Shown here: positions 9,253 to 17,442 of the stretch, in pieces
Numbering within the stretch: position 1 is the first letter of the stretch
Layout: each line of letters opens with the position of its first letter
Assembly (NCBI GenBank): GCA_937872175.1
Contig: CALMPI010000050.1
Span: 116,540-180,539 of the forward strand
Direction: 5' to 3'
DNA length: 64,000 nt
From: an uncultured Flavobacteriales bacterium
GTDB lineage: Bacteria > Bacteroidota > Bacteroidia > Flavobacteriales_F > PHOS-HE28
Notes under the pieces: model-generated
What the model saw: only the letters and a program-made list of their open reading frames with translations
Told to the model about the DNA's origin: nothing
Database searches by the model: none
Position numbers and translations under genes: made by a program

Positions 9253-10152
9253 ATGCGCCCCACACGCCTGATCCCTGCCGGCAGTCCTCTGGCCGATAGC
9301 GAGCTCGTGTTGGGCCCCGATGGTTCGGTGTACCACCTCGGCCTGCGCCCCGAGCACGTGGGCGACCTGGTCCTGGTCGCCGGCGACCCCGGCCGCATCG
9401 CCACCATCAGCGCGATGTTCGAACGCATCGAGCACCGGGCCCGGAACCGTGAGTTCGTGGCCCACACCGGGGTGTATCACGGCACCCGCATCACCGCGCT
9501 GGCCACCGGCATCGGCACGGACAACATCGACATCGTCCTGAACGAGCTGGACGCGCTGGTGAACATCGATCTGGAGCGGCGCACGCCGCTCGACACGCAT
9601 CGCAGCCTGCGCATCGTGCGGCTGGGCACCTGCGGTTCCCTGCAGCCCGACATTCCGGTGGACGCGCGCATCGTCAGCACCCACGGTCTCGGTCTCGACA
9701 ACGTGCTGCACTACTACGCCCACGTGCAGGATGCGCATGAACAGGACCTGCTGAACGCCTTCATGGCATATGTGCCATGGCCCGATGCGCTGCCCCGGCC
9801 CTATCTCGCCACCGGCGATGCCGGGCTCGTGCGGATGATGGCCGAGGGCAACCATGCGGGCATCACCGCCACGGCGGGTGGGTTCTACGGCCCGCAAGGG
9901 CGGCAGCTGCGCCTCGGCACGGCCGTGGAGGGGCTGAACGCGCGCTTCACCGATTTCCGGCACGAAGGCCTGCGCATCGCCAACTACGAGATGGAGACCA
10001 GTGCGCTCTATGGCCTGGGCACGCTGCTCGGGCACCGCACCTGCACGGTGTGCACGGTGGTGGCCAACCGCTTCCGCCGCGAGTTCAGCCGTGACCATCA
10101 TGCCGCCGTGCGGACCATGGTGGGCGAAGTGCTGGAGCGATCAACAGCCTAG
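9253..10152 (+). CDS. Uridine-phosphorylase-type nucleoside phosphorylase
   Basis: 299 residues. Nucleoside phosphorylases of the PNP_UDP_1 superfamily cleave nucleosides with phosphate to give base and ribose-1-phosphate. Visible motifs are VAGDPGRIA (phosphate site, near residue 41), ALATGIGTDNIDIVLNELDA, the RLGTCGSLQPDI strand-turn, and the substrate site NYEMETSALYGLG near residue 245 with the ribose-binding MET. The length is slightly above E. coli Udp. Uridine is the likeliest substrate but purine nucleosides cannot be excluded. It starts 8 nt after the DUF4197 gene and is the last gene of that operon. Confidence 0.88.
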   Translation: MRPTRLIPAGSPLADSELVLGPDGSVYHLGLRPEHVGDLVLVAGDPGRIATISAMFERIEHRARNREFVAHTGVYHGTRITALATGIGTDNIDIVLNELDALVNIDLERRTPLDTHRSLRIVRLGTCGSLQPDIPVDARIVSTHGLGLDNVLHYYAHVQDAHEQDLLNAFMAYVPWPDALPRPYLATGDAGLVRMMAEGNHAGITATAGGFYGPQGRQLRLGTAVEGLNARFTDFRHEGLRIANYEMETSALYGLGTLLGHRTCTVCTVVANRFRREFSRDHHAAVRTMVGEVLERSTA

Positions 10153-10200
10153 TGGTTGAAAGTACGCGGACGGGGCACCGCGCCCCCGGATGGCCCCGGG

Positions 10201-10208
10201 TACTTTCG
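10201..10208 (+). promoter_or_regulatory. Candidate -7 box for the SirB1-like gene
   Basis: TACTTTCG, one mismatch to TAnnTTTG, 29 nt upstream of the ATG at 10238. Confidence 0.4.
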
Positions 10209-10237
10209 TCGAGGCCGGGCAACGGCCATCGGGGGGC

Positions 10238-11131
10238 ATGAGCGAGAACGAGATCCAGGCGTTGATCACCCTGATCGACGATCCCGACGAGGACATCTAC
10301 GCACAGGTCAGGTCGCGCATCGTATCGCTCGGCGACCGCGTGCGGCCCGTGCTGGAGCGGGCATGGGAGATCGACGACCAGGGCGACCTCTTCCGTTCCC
10401 GCGTGGAGGACCTGCTGCACACCCTGCATCTGGACCATGTGGAGGCCCGGTTGAAGGACTGGTGCGACCGCGGCTGCGAGGACCTGCTCGAAGGCGCCCT
10501 CATCGTGTGCCGCTATCGGTATCCCGACCTGGACGAGCAACGCATCAAGGCCCGCTTGGCCGCCATCCGGCAGGACATCTGGCTGGAGCTGAACGACCAG
10601 CTCACCGCCTTCGAGAAGGTGCGGGTGTTCAACCACATCTTCTTCCAGGTGCACGGCTTCAAGGGCAACAAACGCAACTACCACGCCCCGCAGAACAGCT
10701 ACATCAACGATGTGCTCGACAGCCGCAAGGGCAACCCGCTTTCCCTGTCGATCATCTATCAGGTGGTGGCCGAGGACCTGGACCTGCCCCTGCGCGGGGT
10801 GAACCTGCCGAACCACTTCGTGCTGGCCTATCTCGAGGAGGGCAGCGTGGGCGGCGGGCTTCAGCAGAACATTCTGTTCTACGTGAACCCCTTCAGCCAG
10901 GGCGACATCCTGGGCCGCAACGAGATCGACGAGTTCCTGCAGAAGCTGCAGATCGCGCCGCAGGAGGGCTTCTACCAGCCCTGCACCAACCGCGACATCG
11001 TTCGGCGCCAGCTGAACAACCTGCACCACAGCTACGTGAAGCAGGGCGATGGCGAGCGTGCCGCAGAACTGGACCGGTTGCGCCAGCTGTTGGGACCGAT
11101 GCCCGATGAGCCTAAGCGGCTCGAGCCCTGA
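10238..11131 (+). CDS. SirB1-like transglutaminase-family protein
   Basis: 297 residues. The central block FNHIFFQVHGFKGNKRNYHAPQNSYINDVLDSRKGNPLSLSIIY matches the SirB1/transglutaminase_9 domain; other members have the same 'N-YLNDVL-RR-GNPISLS' stretch. GVNLPNHFVLAYLEEG follows and contains the conserved His. The canonical catalytic Cys of transglutaminases is not seen at the usual place, as in most SirB1 proteins. The N-terminal ~100 residues are helical and rich in Asp/Glu. ATG 10238 is chosen because the in-frame upstream codons encode a non-conserved stretch. The end overlaps the convergent sugar transferase gene by 20 bp. Confidence 0.85.
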   Translation: MSENEIQALITLIDDPDEDIYAQVRSRIVSLGDRVRPVLERAWEIDDQGDLFRSRVEDLLHTLHLDHVEARLKDWCDRGCEDLLEGALIVCRYRYPDLDEQRIKARLAAIRQDIWLELNDQLTAFEKVRVFNHIFFQVHGFKGNKRNYHAPQNSYINDVLDSRKGNPLSLSIIYQVVAEDLDLPLRGVNLPNHFVLAYLEEGSVGGGLQQNILFYVNPFSQGDILGRNEIDEFLQKLQIAPQEGFYQPCTNRDIVRRQLNNLHHSYVKQGDGERAAELDRLRQLLGPMPDEPKRLEP

Positions 11132-11717
11132 AGATCAGGCGTAGTGTGGCTGCGATGATGCGCAGGTCCAGGGCGAAGGTGCGCTCGCGCACGTAGCGCA
11201 GGTCCAGGGCGAGCTTGTCCGGCATGACCACCTCCACGTAGGTGCGTTCCGGATCGTCGGACCGCGCCAGCAGTTCGTTCTCGTCCACATAGTCCAGGCT
11301 GGCCATGCCGGTGATGCCGGGGCGGACGCTGAGCACCTGTCGTTGGTCGGTGGTGTACAGCGCCACGTAGCGCGGCACCTCGGGACGGGGCCCCACCACG
11401 CTCATGTCGCCCATCAGCACGTTCCAGAGCTGGGGCAGTTCATCCAGCTTGGTCCGCCGTAGGAAATGCCCCACCCCGGTGATCCGTGGGTCGCGGCCAC
11501 CGATCGTGAGCTGACCCAGCGCCTCGCTCCCCGGCCGCATGCTGCGGAACTTCAACAGGTTGAACGGTCTTCCGTGGCGCCCCACACGCGCCTGCCGGAA
11601 GAACGCCCCGCCCGGCGAAGTGAGGGCCACTGCGAGAGCGAAGAGCACCAGCAGCGGAAGCAGGAGCACCAACGCCACGCTCGCGAAGACGATATCGAAG
11701 GCGCGCTTGAGTGCCAT
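11112..11717 (-). CDS. Initiating sugar-1-phosphate transferase (PglC-like, monotopic)
   Basis: 201 residues, the size of the minimal PglC class rather than the five-helix WbaP class. One N-terminal membrane segment ([24 protein letters not shown]) is followed by [46 protein letters not shown] with the catalytic Asp-Glu pair, and [13 protein letters not shown]. It transfers a sugar phosphate from a nucleotide sugar to undecaprenyl phosphate at the inner membrane. It is the last gene of the minus-strand polysaccharide cluster, 3 nt after the aminotransferase. The probable donor is the aminated product of the neighbouring enzymes. Confidence 0.92.
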   Translation of the reverse strand: MALKRAFDIVFASVALVLLLPLLVLFALAVALTSPGGAFFRQARVGRHGRPFNLLKFRSMRPGSEALGQLTIGGRDPRITGVGHFLRRTKLDELPQLWNVLMGDMSVVGPRPEVPRYVALYTTDQRQVLSVRPGITGMASLDYVDENELLARSDDPERTYVEVVMPDKLALDLRYVRERTFALDLRIIAATLRLIFRARAA

Positions 11718-11720
11718 GGA

Positions 11721-12953
11721 TCATCCGAGCACCTCGGCGACCGCCCCCTTCACCGCGGCCACCACGGTGTCCACCTGTTCGTCGGTGAGGTCGTAGAAGA
11801 CGGGCAGGCTGATCTCCTTGCAGTACAGCTCGAAGCTGCGCGGGTGGTCGCTCATCCGGTAGCCCAGGCCCTTGTAGAAGCTCAGCAGCGGAAGCGGGAT
11901 GAAATGGACGTTCACGCTCACGTCGCGCCGGGCGATGGCCGTGATGATGGCATCGCGCTGCTCCTCGGAGGCCCCCCGCACACGGAGCATGTACAGGTGG
12001 TGGCTGCTCGCGCGCTTCCCGTCGCGGAAGGTGGGGACGATGAAGCGTTGGTCCCCAGAGAAGGCCCGGTCGTAGCGGTCGCAGATGGCCCTTCTGCGGA
12101 CGAGGGTGTCATCCTCGTAGCGCTCCAGTTCCACCAGCCCGATCGCGGCCTGCAGGTCGGTCATGTTGCACTTCCATCCGGGGAAGGCCACATCGTAGCG
12201 CCAGGCACCGGGCTGCGTCTTGGCCAGGGCATCCTTGCTCTGGCCGTGCAGGCTCATGGTGTTGAAGTGGCGGTACAGCTCGTCGGTGTCGAAGGGCGCG
12301 GGCAGGTTGAAGGCGAGCGCCCCGCCCTCGGCGGTGGTGAGGTTCTTCACGGCGTGGAAGCTGAATCCGGTGATGTCGGCCTGGGTCCCGACCGGTCGGC
12401 CATCGATGCGGGCCCCGAAGGAGTGCGCGGCATCGGCGAGCACCAGCGCGCGCCCAAGGCGCATTTGCGGGTTGGTGCCCGCCACGCGCAGGTTCACCGC
12501 CGGGGTGAACAGCGGGGAGCACTCCTCGGCCAGCCGCATGATCTCGGGTACCCGCGCGGGCAGCCCGCCGATGTCCACCGGGATGATGCACTTGGTGCGG
12601 GGTGTCAGGGCCCGCCGCACCGCATCGGGATCGATCGTGAAGTCGTCCAGCACATCCACCAGCACCGGCTTGGCCCCCACGTGCATCACGATGTTCGCGG
12701 TGGCGCAGTAGGTGTAGGCGGGCACGATCACCTCGTCACCCGGTCCGATGCCGTACCACCGAAGGACGAGCTCGCAGGCGTTGGTCCAGCTGTTGAGCGC
12801 GATCACCCGCTCCACGCCGCAGTACGCCGCCAGCATTCGCTCGAACTCCTTGGTGCGGGGGCCGGTCGTGATCCATCCGCTGCGGAGGGCCTCCTCCACG
12901 GCCTTCACGGTGCGGTCATCGATGCGTGGCGGACTGAACGGGATCGGGGGCAT
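11721..12953 (-). CDS. DegT/DnrJ/EryC1/StrS-family nucleotide-sugar aminotransferase
   Basis: 410 residues. Family signature at the N-terminus: IPFSPPRIDDRTVKAVEEAL then SGWITTGPRTKEFE. NSWTNACELVLRWYGIGPGDEVIVPAYTY follows, and SFHAVKNLTTAEGGAL near residue 200 contains the PLP-binding Lys (in KN). It converts a keto sugar nucleotide to an amino sugar. The N-terminal 13 codons overlap the end of the upstream O-antigen ligase by 38 bp, and since the overlap encodes the conserved family N-terminus it is real. Partners are the PglF-like dehydratase and the PglC-like transferase. A PglD-type acetyltransferase was not found in the window. Confidence 0.92.
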   Translation of the reverse strand: MPPIPFSPPRIDDRTVKAVEEALRSGWITTGPRTKEFERMLAAYCGVERVIALNSWTNACELVLRWYGIGPGDEVIVPAYTYCATANIVMHVGAKPVLVDVLDDFTIDPDAVRRALTPRTKCIIPVDIGGLPARVPEIMRLAEECSPLFTPAVNLRVAGTNPQMRLGRALVLADAAHSFGARIDGRPVGTQADITGFSFHAVKNLTTAEGGALAFNLPAPFDTDELYRHFNTMSLHGQSKDALAKTQPGAWRYDVAFPGWKCNMTDLQAAIGLVELERYEDDTLVRRRAICDRYDRAFSGDQRFIVPTFRDGKRASSHHLYMLRVRGASEEQRDAIITAIARRDVSVNVHFIPLPLLSFYKGLGYRMSDHPRSFELYCKEISLPVFYDLTDEQVDTVVAAVKGAVAEVLG

Positions 12954-14178
12954 GCGGAACGTGGAAGATGAAGGCGAAGGCGGCCAGGAACACCACGCCG
13001 GCCTGCACTTCCAGCAGGCTTTCGACGGTCGCGTTCAGCAGCACAAGGTAAAGGAAGGCCGCGGCCACCGGCCGTTGCCTGCGGATCGCCGCGAACAGCG
13101 GTACCAGCAGCAGGGCCGCGCATAGGATCAGCCCCGGCCAGCCCAAGGCGATGCCGCTCTGCACGAACTGCGAATGGGCGTTGAGCCGCTTGTCCACCAC
13201 ATGCACATACCCCCTGCGGGCGCTCTCGGCGTGGAGCTCGTCCTTGATATCGCCCGTGCCGACCCCTGTCCAGGGATGCGCCCGCAGCAGGTCCAGGCCC
13301 ACCGACCAGGTCATGCGACGCAGGTCCGAACTGCGGTCCGACCCCGGATCGAAGCCCTGTGTGGCCTCGAAGGCCTGCAACACCTTCAGCCGCACCGGCC
13401 GTACGGTGGCGAACAGGCTGCCGAACACGACCGCGCCCGCCAGCAGGCCGCCCACCAGCGCACGCCGCATCGTTCGATCCCGCCGAAAGTGCCAGGCACC
13501 GTGCACCAGCAGCACGACCAGGGTGATCCAGCCCATCTTCGAGTTGCTGAGCACCACCGCCGCGACGAGGAGCAGCACCACCACCGCGCTGCTCCACGGA
13601 CCACCGCGCCGCCCCACTCCCCCGAACAGTCGAATGGCCAGCGCGAACACGGCGTACATCGCCATGTAGGTCGGGTGCAGGAACCGCGAGAAGCGCGACT
13701 CGAAGAGATGGGAGATGCCGACCACATCGCCGCCCGGATCCGGATGGACGCGCTCGGCCACGATGGCCCCCACCGCGAGCAGCAGGCACAGGAGGGCCGC
13801 GACAGCGTTCGCGAGCACGAAGACCGTGAGCAATGGACGGAGATCCAGCGCCGAACGCATGGGCAGGACCACGGCCAGCACAGGGAAGAGCAGAAAGGCG
13901 GCCTTCACCTCCAGGTCGAAGGCGCCGAACGCCGTGTTGGCGGTCCACGCCATGCCGACCACGTGCAACGCGTAGTAGGCGACCATCAGCAGCAGCGAAC
14001 CGTCACCAGGCACCAAGCGCCAGGCGGTGTCGGCGCTTATCCAGCGCAGGCGGATCACCGCCACGGCGAGCAGGATCACGGCCAGCGGCACCAGCGCCGG
14101 GGCCAGGGGCAGCAGCACCAGCAGCAGCGCGAACGCATGCTGTACGGCAGGGTCGCCTTGGCCGGTGATGGTCCGCAT
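12916..14178 (-). CDS. O-antigen ligase / Wzy-family membrane protein
   Basis: 420 residues with about 11-12 hydrophobic segments. The O-antigen ligase domain is indicated by the large periplasmic loop with HPWTGVGTGDIKDE, followed by LNAHSQFVQSGIALGWPGL near residue 325; the Asn-Ala-His-Ser-x-Phe element is characteristic of the family and carries the likely catalytic His. Members either polymerise repeat units (Wzy) or ligate glycan to lipid A core or protein (WaaL/PglL). The sequence does not separate these. It lies downstream of the GT2 gene (18-bp gap) and overlaps the aminotransferase. Confidence 0.88.
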   Translation of the reverse strand: MRTITGQGDPAVQHAFALLLVLLPLAPALVPLAVILLAVAVIRLRWISADTAWRLVPGDGSLLLMVAYYALHVVGMAWTANTAFGAFDLEVKAAFLLFPVLAVVLPMRSALDLRPLLTVFVLANAVAALLCLLLAVGAIVAERVHPDPGGDVVGISHLFESRFSRFLHPTYMAMYAVFALAIRLFGGVGRRGGPWSSAVVVLLLVAAVVLSNSKMGWITLVVLLVHGAWHFRRDRTMRRALVGGLLAGAVVFGSLFATVRPVRLKVLQAFEATQGFDPGSDRSSDLRRMTWSVGLDLLRAHPWTGVGTGDIKDELHAESARRGYVHVVDKRLNAHSQFVQSGIALGWPGLILCAALLLVPLFAAIRRQRPVAAAFLYLVLLNATVESLLEVQAGVVFLAAFAFIFHVPHAPDPVQSATHR

Positions 14179-14196
14179 CGCGCAAAGGTGGTTCGC

Positions 14197-15234
14197 CTAT
14201 CGGGTGAGCCGCCCTGCCCGCTGCCCGGGCCGTCGTCCGAGCAGCACGAAGTGCATGATGCCTTTCCAGTAGCCCAGACCGTAGGCGAGATGGAGGATCA
14301 GGAACGCGTAAAGGACGCGCGGCACGTCCGCCGGCCGCTCCGCGGCACGCCAGGCGCTCCAGCCCGCTGCGACGAGGTAGCCCAGCACACCGGCGCCGGT
14401 GGCCCAGGCCGCCCAAGGCCACACCAGCCCCAGCGCAGGCCCCAGCACCAGTCCCGCCACCCACGCGGCGGGCACCACCTGCCTCCAGGTGGTCACCGTG
14501 CGGTGCAGGCGGTTCACGAAGACCTTCCAGTAGCCGTACTGGTGGTACTGGCGGTAGAGCTTGGCGAAGGAGGCGCGGACCGCGTAGGAGGAGCGGATCG
14601 CCGGGTCGAGCAGGATGCGGAAACCGGCCCTGGTGACCCGGTGGTTGAACTCGTCATCCTGGTTGCGCACCAGCGCCTCATGGAAGGTGCCGACCTGCTC
14701 GAAGACCTCGCGGCGATAGGCCCCGAAGGCCACCGTGTCCACCGGTCCCGCCTTGGTCCCTGTGCGGAAGTGCGCGTTCCCGACGCCGAAGGGGTGGCCC
14801 ATGGCAGCTCCGATGGCCCTGGAGGTGCGGTCCGTGTAGGTGTTGATGATGACACCGCCTGCGCAGCCTGCCCCGGCGTCGCTGCGCAGGGCGGCCAGGT
14901 TGCGCACCAACCAGTCCGGCTCCACCGTGGCGTGGGCGCCCAGCAGGATGGCCACGTCGAAGGGCCGGGCGGCCAGGCCGCGGTTCATGGCGTGCGGAGT
15001 GGTGCGGTCGGGGTTCTCCACCAGGTGTACCACCGGCGAGCGTTCCTTGTGGCTGGCGATCTCGTCCCGCGTGCCATCCGTGCTGCCTCCATCGCACACC
15101 AGCACGCTCAGCTCCATGCCCGTGCGGTCCGCCGCTTCCAGCGAGGCCAGGCATCGGCCGATGTGGCCCGCCTCGTTGAGGCAGGGGATCACCACGCTGA
15201 CGCGCGGCACCGGGGGCAGCGGCGGCAGCTTCAT
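14197..15234 (-). CDS. GT2-family glycosyltransferase with C-terminal membrane helices (ExoA-like)
   Basis: 345 residues. VSVVIPCLNEAGHIGRCLASLE starts the GT-A domain; VCDGGSTDGTRDEI supplies the first Asp residues, ILLGAHATVEPDWL the nucleotide/metal site, and RNQDDEFNHRVTRAGF the ED-type catalytic segment. After residue ~250 three hydrophobic helices anchor the protein, as in ExoA of succinoglycan synthesis. Start ATG 15234 overlaps the flippase stop by 4 bp, which fixes it. It acts at the cytoplasmic face of the inner membrane on lipid-linked glycan. Confidence 0.9.
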   Translation of the reverse strand: MKLPPLPPVPRVSVVIPCLNEAGHIGRCLASLEAADRTGMELSVLVCDGGSTDGTRDEIASHKERSPVVHLVENPDRTTPHAMNRGLAARPFDVAILLGAHATVEPDWLVRNLAALRSDAGAGCAGGVIINTYTDRTSRAIGAAMGHPFGVGNAHFRTGTKAGPVDTVAFGAYRREVFEQVGTFHEALVRNQDDEFNHRVTRAGFRILLDPAIRSSYAVRASFAKLYRQYHQYGYWKVFVNRLHRTVTTWRQVVPAAWVAGLVLGPALGLVWPWAAWATGAGVLGYLVAAGWSAWRAAERPADVPRVLYAFLILHLAYGLGYWKGIMHFVLLGRRPGQRAGRLTR

Positions 15235-16496
15235 GGGCGGAGCCGAAGCCGGGTGCGGGCCAGGTGGTCCATCAGGAGCACGAGCGCCCCGTTGCTGAGC
15301 GCGGTGGCCAGGGCTGAACCCAGCAGCCCCAGCGCGGGGATCAGGGCCAGGTTCAGCAGCACGTTCGCCGCGAAGACGCCCGCGATGAACAGGGTCTGTG
15401 TGCCGGGTCGGCCCACCTGGCTGAAGAGCATCAGGAACGGCTGATGGCCTGCCGTCAGGGCCACGCCCGCCACCAGAATGGCATACACGGCCCACACGGT
15501 GAGCGGTTCCTCGCGCATGCCCAACATCCACATGCCCACCGGGAACAGGGGGATGGTGAGCGCGATGAGCGGGGCCAGCAGGCGAAAGAAGCTGCGACGG
15601 TTGCGGCGGACCACCTTCCGCAGCAGCTCCGGGCCGCCCTGGTGCCAGGCGCGTGTGATCACCGGGTTGATCGTGTTGCGGAAGAGCACCGGCAGGTACA
15701 TGACACCCTCGGCCACGGTGGCGCCCATGCTGTACAGGCCCACCGCCCGATCGTCCAGGAAGTAGCCCAGCAGGAACACGTCCACCCGTGTGTTGACGTC
15801 CAGCAGGAAGTTGCCGGCCAGCGCCCGGTTGCCGAAGCGGAACTGTTCGCGCGCCACCTGCCGGGCGCCCTGTGAACGCCCCGGTCGCCAATGCGGCAGC
15901 GTGGCCGGGAGCAGGACGAGCAGCAACGCGGCCTCTGCCAGGGTGAGCAGCACGGCAAGTTCGTCGGCGGGACGCTTCAAGGACACCAACGCGGCCAAGG
16001 CCACCAGCATCAGCACGAAGCGCAGGAGCTGGAACACGGCGAACAACCGCATGCGGCGGGCTCCGTTGTGGTAGCTCAACAGCACCTTGTTCCACGTGAA
16101 GAAGAGCAGGCCCGGGATCACCAGCGGGAAGGCCTCCCCCACGCCGGCACTGCCGGACCATCGGCCGGGCAGGTCGCGCAGCAGCCAGGCGAGCGTCATC
16201 ACCGTCAGCGCCGTCGCGGTGCTCAGGACGAGCGCGACGGTGAGCTGCACGTCCGGTCGTCTGTCCGCCTGCAGTTCACGCGGCACGAAGGCCTGCACGG
16301 CGAGGTGCACGCCGCCCACGGCCAGCTGGCTCAGCAGGATGTACAGGGCGTAGGCCTGGTTGAAGACGCCCAAGGCCGGGGCGCCGTGCGTGCGCAGGAT
16401 CAGCACGTTCAGCAGCACCCCGATGAGGGCGCTGAGGCCGAAGGCCCCTGCGTTCCAGATCAGGTCGGTGGAGAACTTTCCCCGGAGCGGCCGCAT
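15231..16496 (-). CDS. Polysaccharide flippase, Wzx/MATE-like
   Basis: 421 residues and about 12 hydrophobic segments, starting MRPLRGKFSTDLIWNAGAFG. Typical Wzx features are the N-terminal amphipathic part before the first helix, the central FGNRALAGNFLLDVNTRVDVFLLGYF segment (helices 7-8 of the second half), and the C-terminal tandem of small hydrophobic helices. It would move undecaprenyl-linked oligosaccharide across the inner membrane. It is the first of two flippases in this cluster. Its stop overlaps the GT2 start by 4 bp and it follows the upstream gene after 2 bp. Confidence 0.9.
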   Translation of the reverse strand: MRPLRGKFSTDLIWNAGAFGLSALIGVLLNVLILRTHGAPALGVFNQAYALYILLSQLAVGGVHLAVQAFVPRELQADRRPDVQLTVALVLSTATALTVMTLAWLLRDLPGRWSGSAGVGEAFPLVIPGLLFFTWNKVLLSYHNGARRMRLFAVFQLLRFVLMLVALAALVSLKRPADELAVLLTLAEAALLLVLLPATLPHWRPGRSQGARQVAREQFRFGNRALAGNFLLDVNTRVDVFLLGYFLDDRAVGLYSMGATVAEGVMYLPVLFRNTINPVITRAWHQGGPELLRKVVRRNRRSFFRLLAPLIALTIPLFPVGMWMLGMREEPLTVWAVYAILVAGVALTAGHQPFLMLFSQVGRPGTQTLFIAGVFAANVLLNLALIPALGLLGSALATALSNGALVLLMDHLARTRLRLRP

Positions 16497-16498
16497 CG

Positions 16499-17440
16499 TC
16501 AACGGCGCAAGGTATCCTTCACCCGATGGAGGGTGTGGCCCTTGGGATCGGTGGCCACGGGCTCGCATGCTTCGGCCAGGAAGCGTGTGAAGGGGGGCGA
16601 GAGCGCGCTGAGCTCACCGGTGCTGAAGATGTACCGGCAGTGCAGGCTGTCGCACAGCAGGGAAGCCGCCTCGGGGATGGTGCGTCCAGTGAGGAGGGGG
16701 TGCGTGCCATCGCGCAGGAACAGCTGGTCCGATCCGCACCAGAAATAGATGCCGGGCCGTCGGGTGCGGTAGTACCAAACGGGAAGGTTGTTGACGAGGA
16801 CCGTGTCGGTGGGTCGCACGCCATGGTCGTTCAGCCAGCGCTCCAGGTCCTCGGGCCCGGCATCGAGCCGTTCGGCCAGCGAGGCGCCGGGGCGCGCCTC
16901 CGAAGGGGGGGCGGCCATCACCGAGGCCACCCGGAAGTGATAGTGGATGGAGGCGGCCGAGTTCAGCACGCCCAGCACGGCCATGGCCGTCACGAACGCG
17001 CCCCGCTCGCGCGCGCTCCTGCCTTTCCGTTCGAAGGTGAGCCACACGAACACGCAGGTGGCGGCGATGGTGAGGGGTTGAAGGGTGAGCGCATAGCGGT
17101 AGTTGAAGCCGCCCATCGCACCGATGAGGGCGAGCGCCGCGGTGTAGAACACCACCAACCCGCGCTGCCAGGGCGCCCGGCGCCGCCAGGTGGCCAGCAC
17201 CATGCCGATGGGGACCAGCACCAGCCAGTTCGTGGCGCCGAGGTACCGGTAGTTGAAGAGCACGCCGAGGTACCCGTTCAGCCAGGCCAGCAGCGGCGAT
17301 CCGATGCCGCGTTCGAAGAGCTGCGGGTCCATGTGCCCCACCTCCAGCGGCATCAGCCGGCCGTAGTAGGCCACCGGGAGCGCCACGCCGAAGGCGACGA
17401 GCAGCGCCCACATCATCCGGCTGAACTGGCGTCCGTCCAT
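16499..17440 (-). CDS. Membrane protein with C-terminal soluble domain, likely second half of a GT-C-type protein
   Basis: 313 residues; about six membrane segments in residues 8-190 (for example MMWALLVAFGVALPVAYYG and NWLVLVPIGMVLAT), then a soluble domain of ~120 residues with LERWLNDHGVRPTDTVLVNN and LLCDSLHCRYIFSTGELS. This layout matches the C-terminal half of RgtA/ArnT-type GT-C glycosyltransferases, where a soluble domain follows the last helices. The start is 2 nt after the stop of the upstream gene and in a different frame. The two may be one gene broken by a frameshift, or two subunits. Confident only that it encodes a membrane protein of the glycan cluster. Confidence 0.7.
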   Translation of the reverse strand: MDGRQFSRMMWALLVAFGVALPVAYYGRLMPLEVGHMDPQLFERGIGSPLLAWLNGYLGVLFNYRYLGATNWLVLVPIGMVLATWRRRAPWQRGLVVFYTAALALIGAMGGFNYRYALTLQPLTIAATCVFVWLTFERKGRSARERGAFVTAMAVLGVLNSAASIHYHFRVASVMAAPPSEARPGASLAERLDAGPEDLERWLNDHGVRPTDTVLVNNLPVWYYRTRRPGIYFWCGSDQLFLRDGTHPLLTGRTIPEAASLLCDSLHCRYIFSTGELSALSPPFTRFLAEACEPVATDPKGHTLHRVKDTLRR

Positions 17441-17442
17441 CG

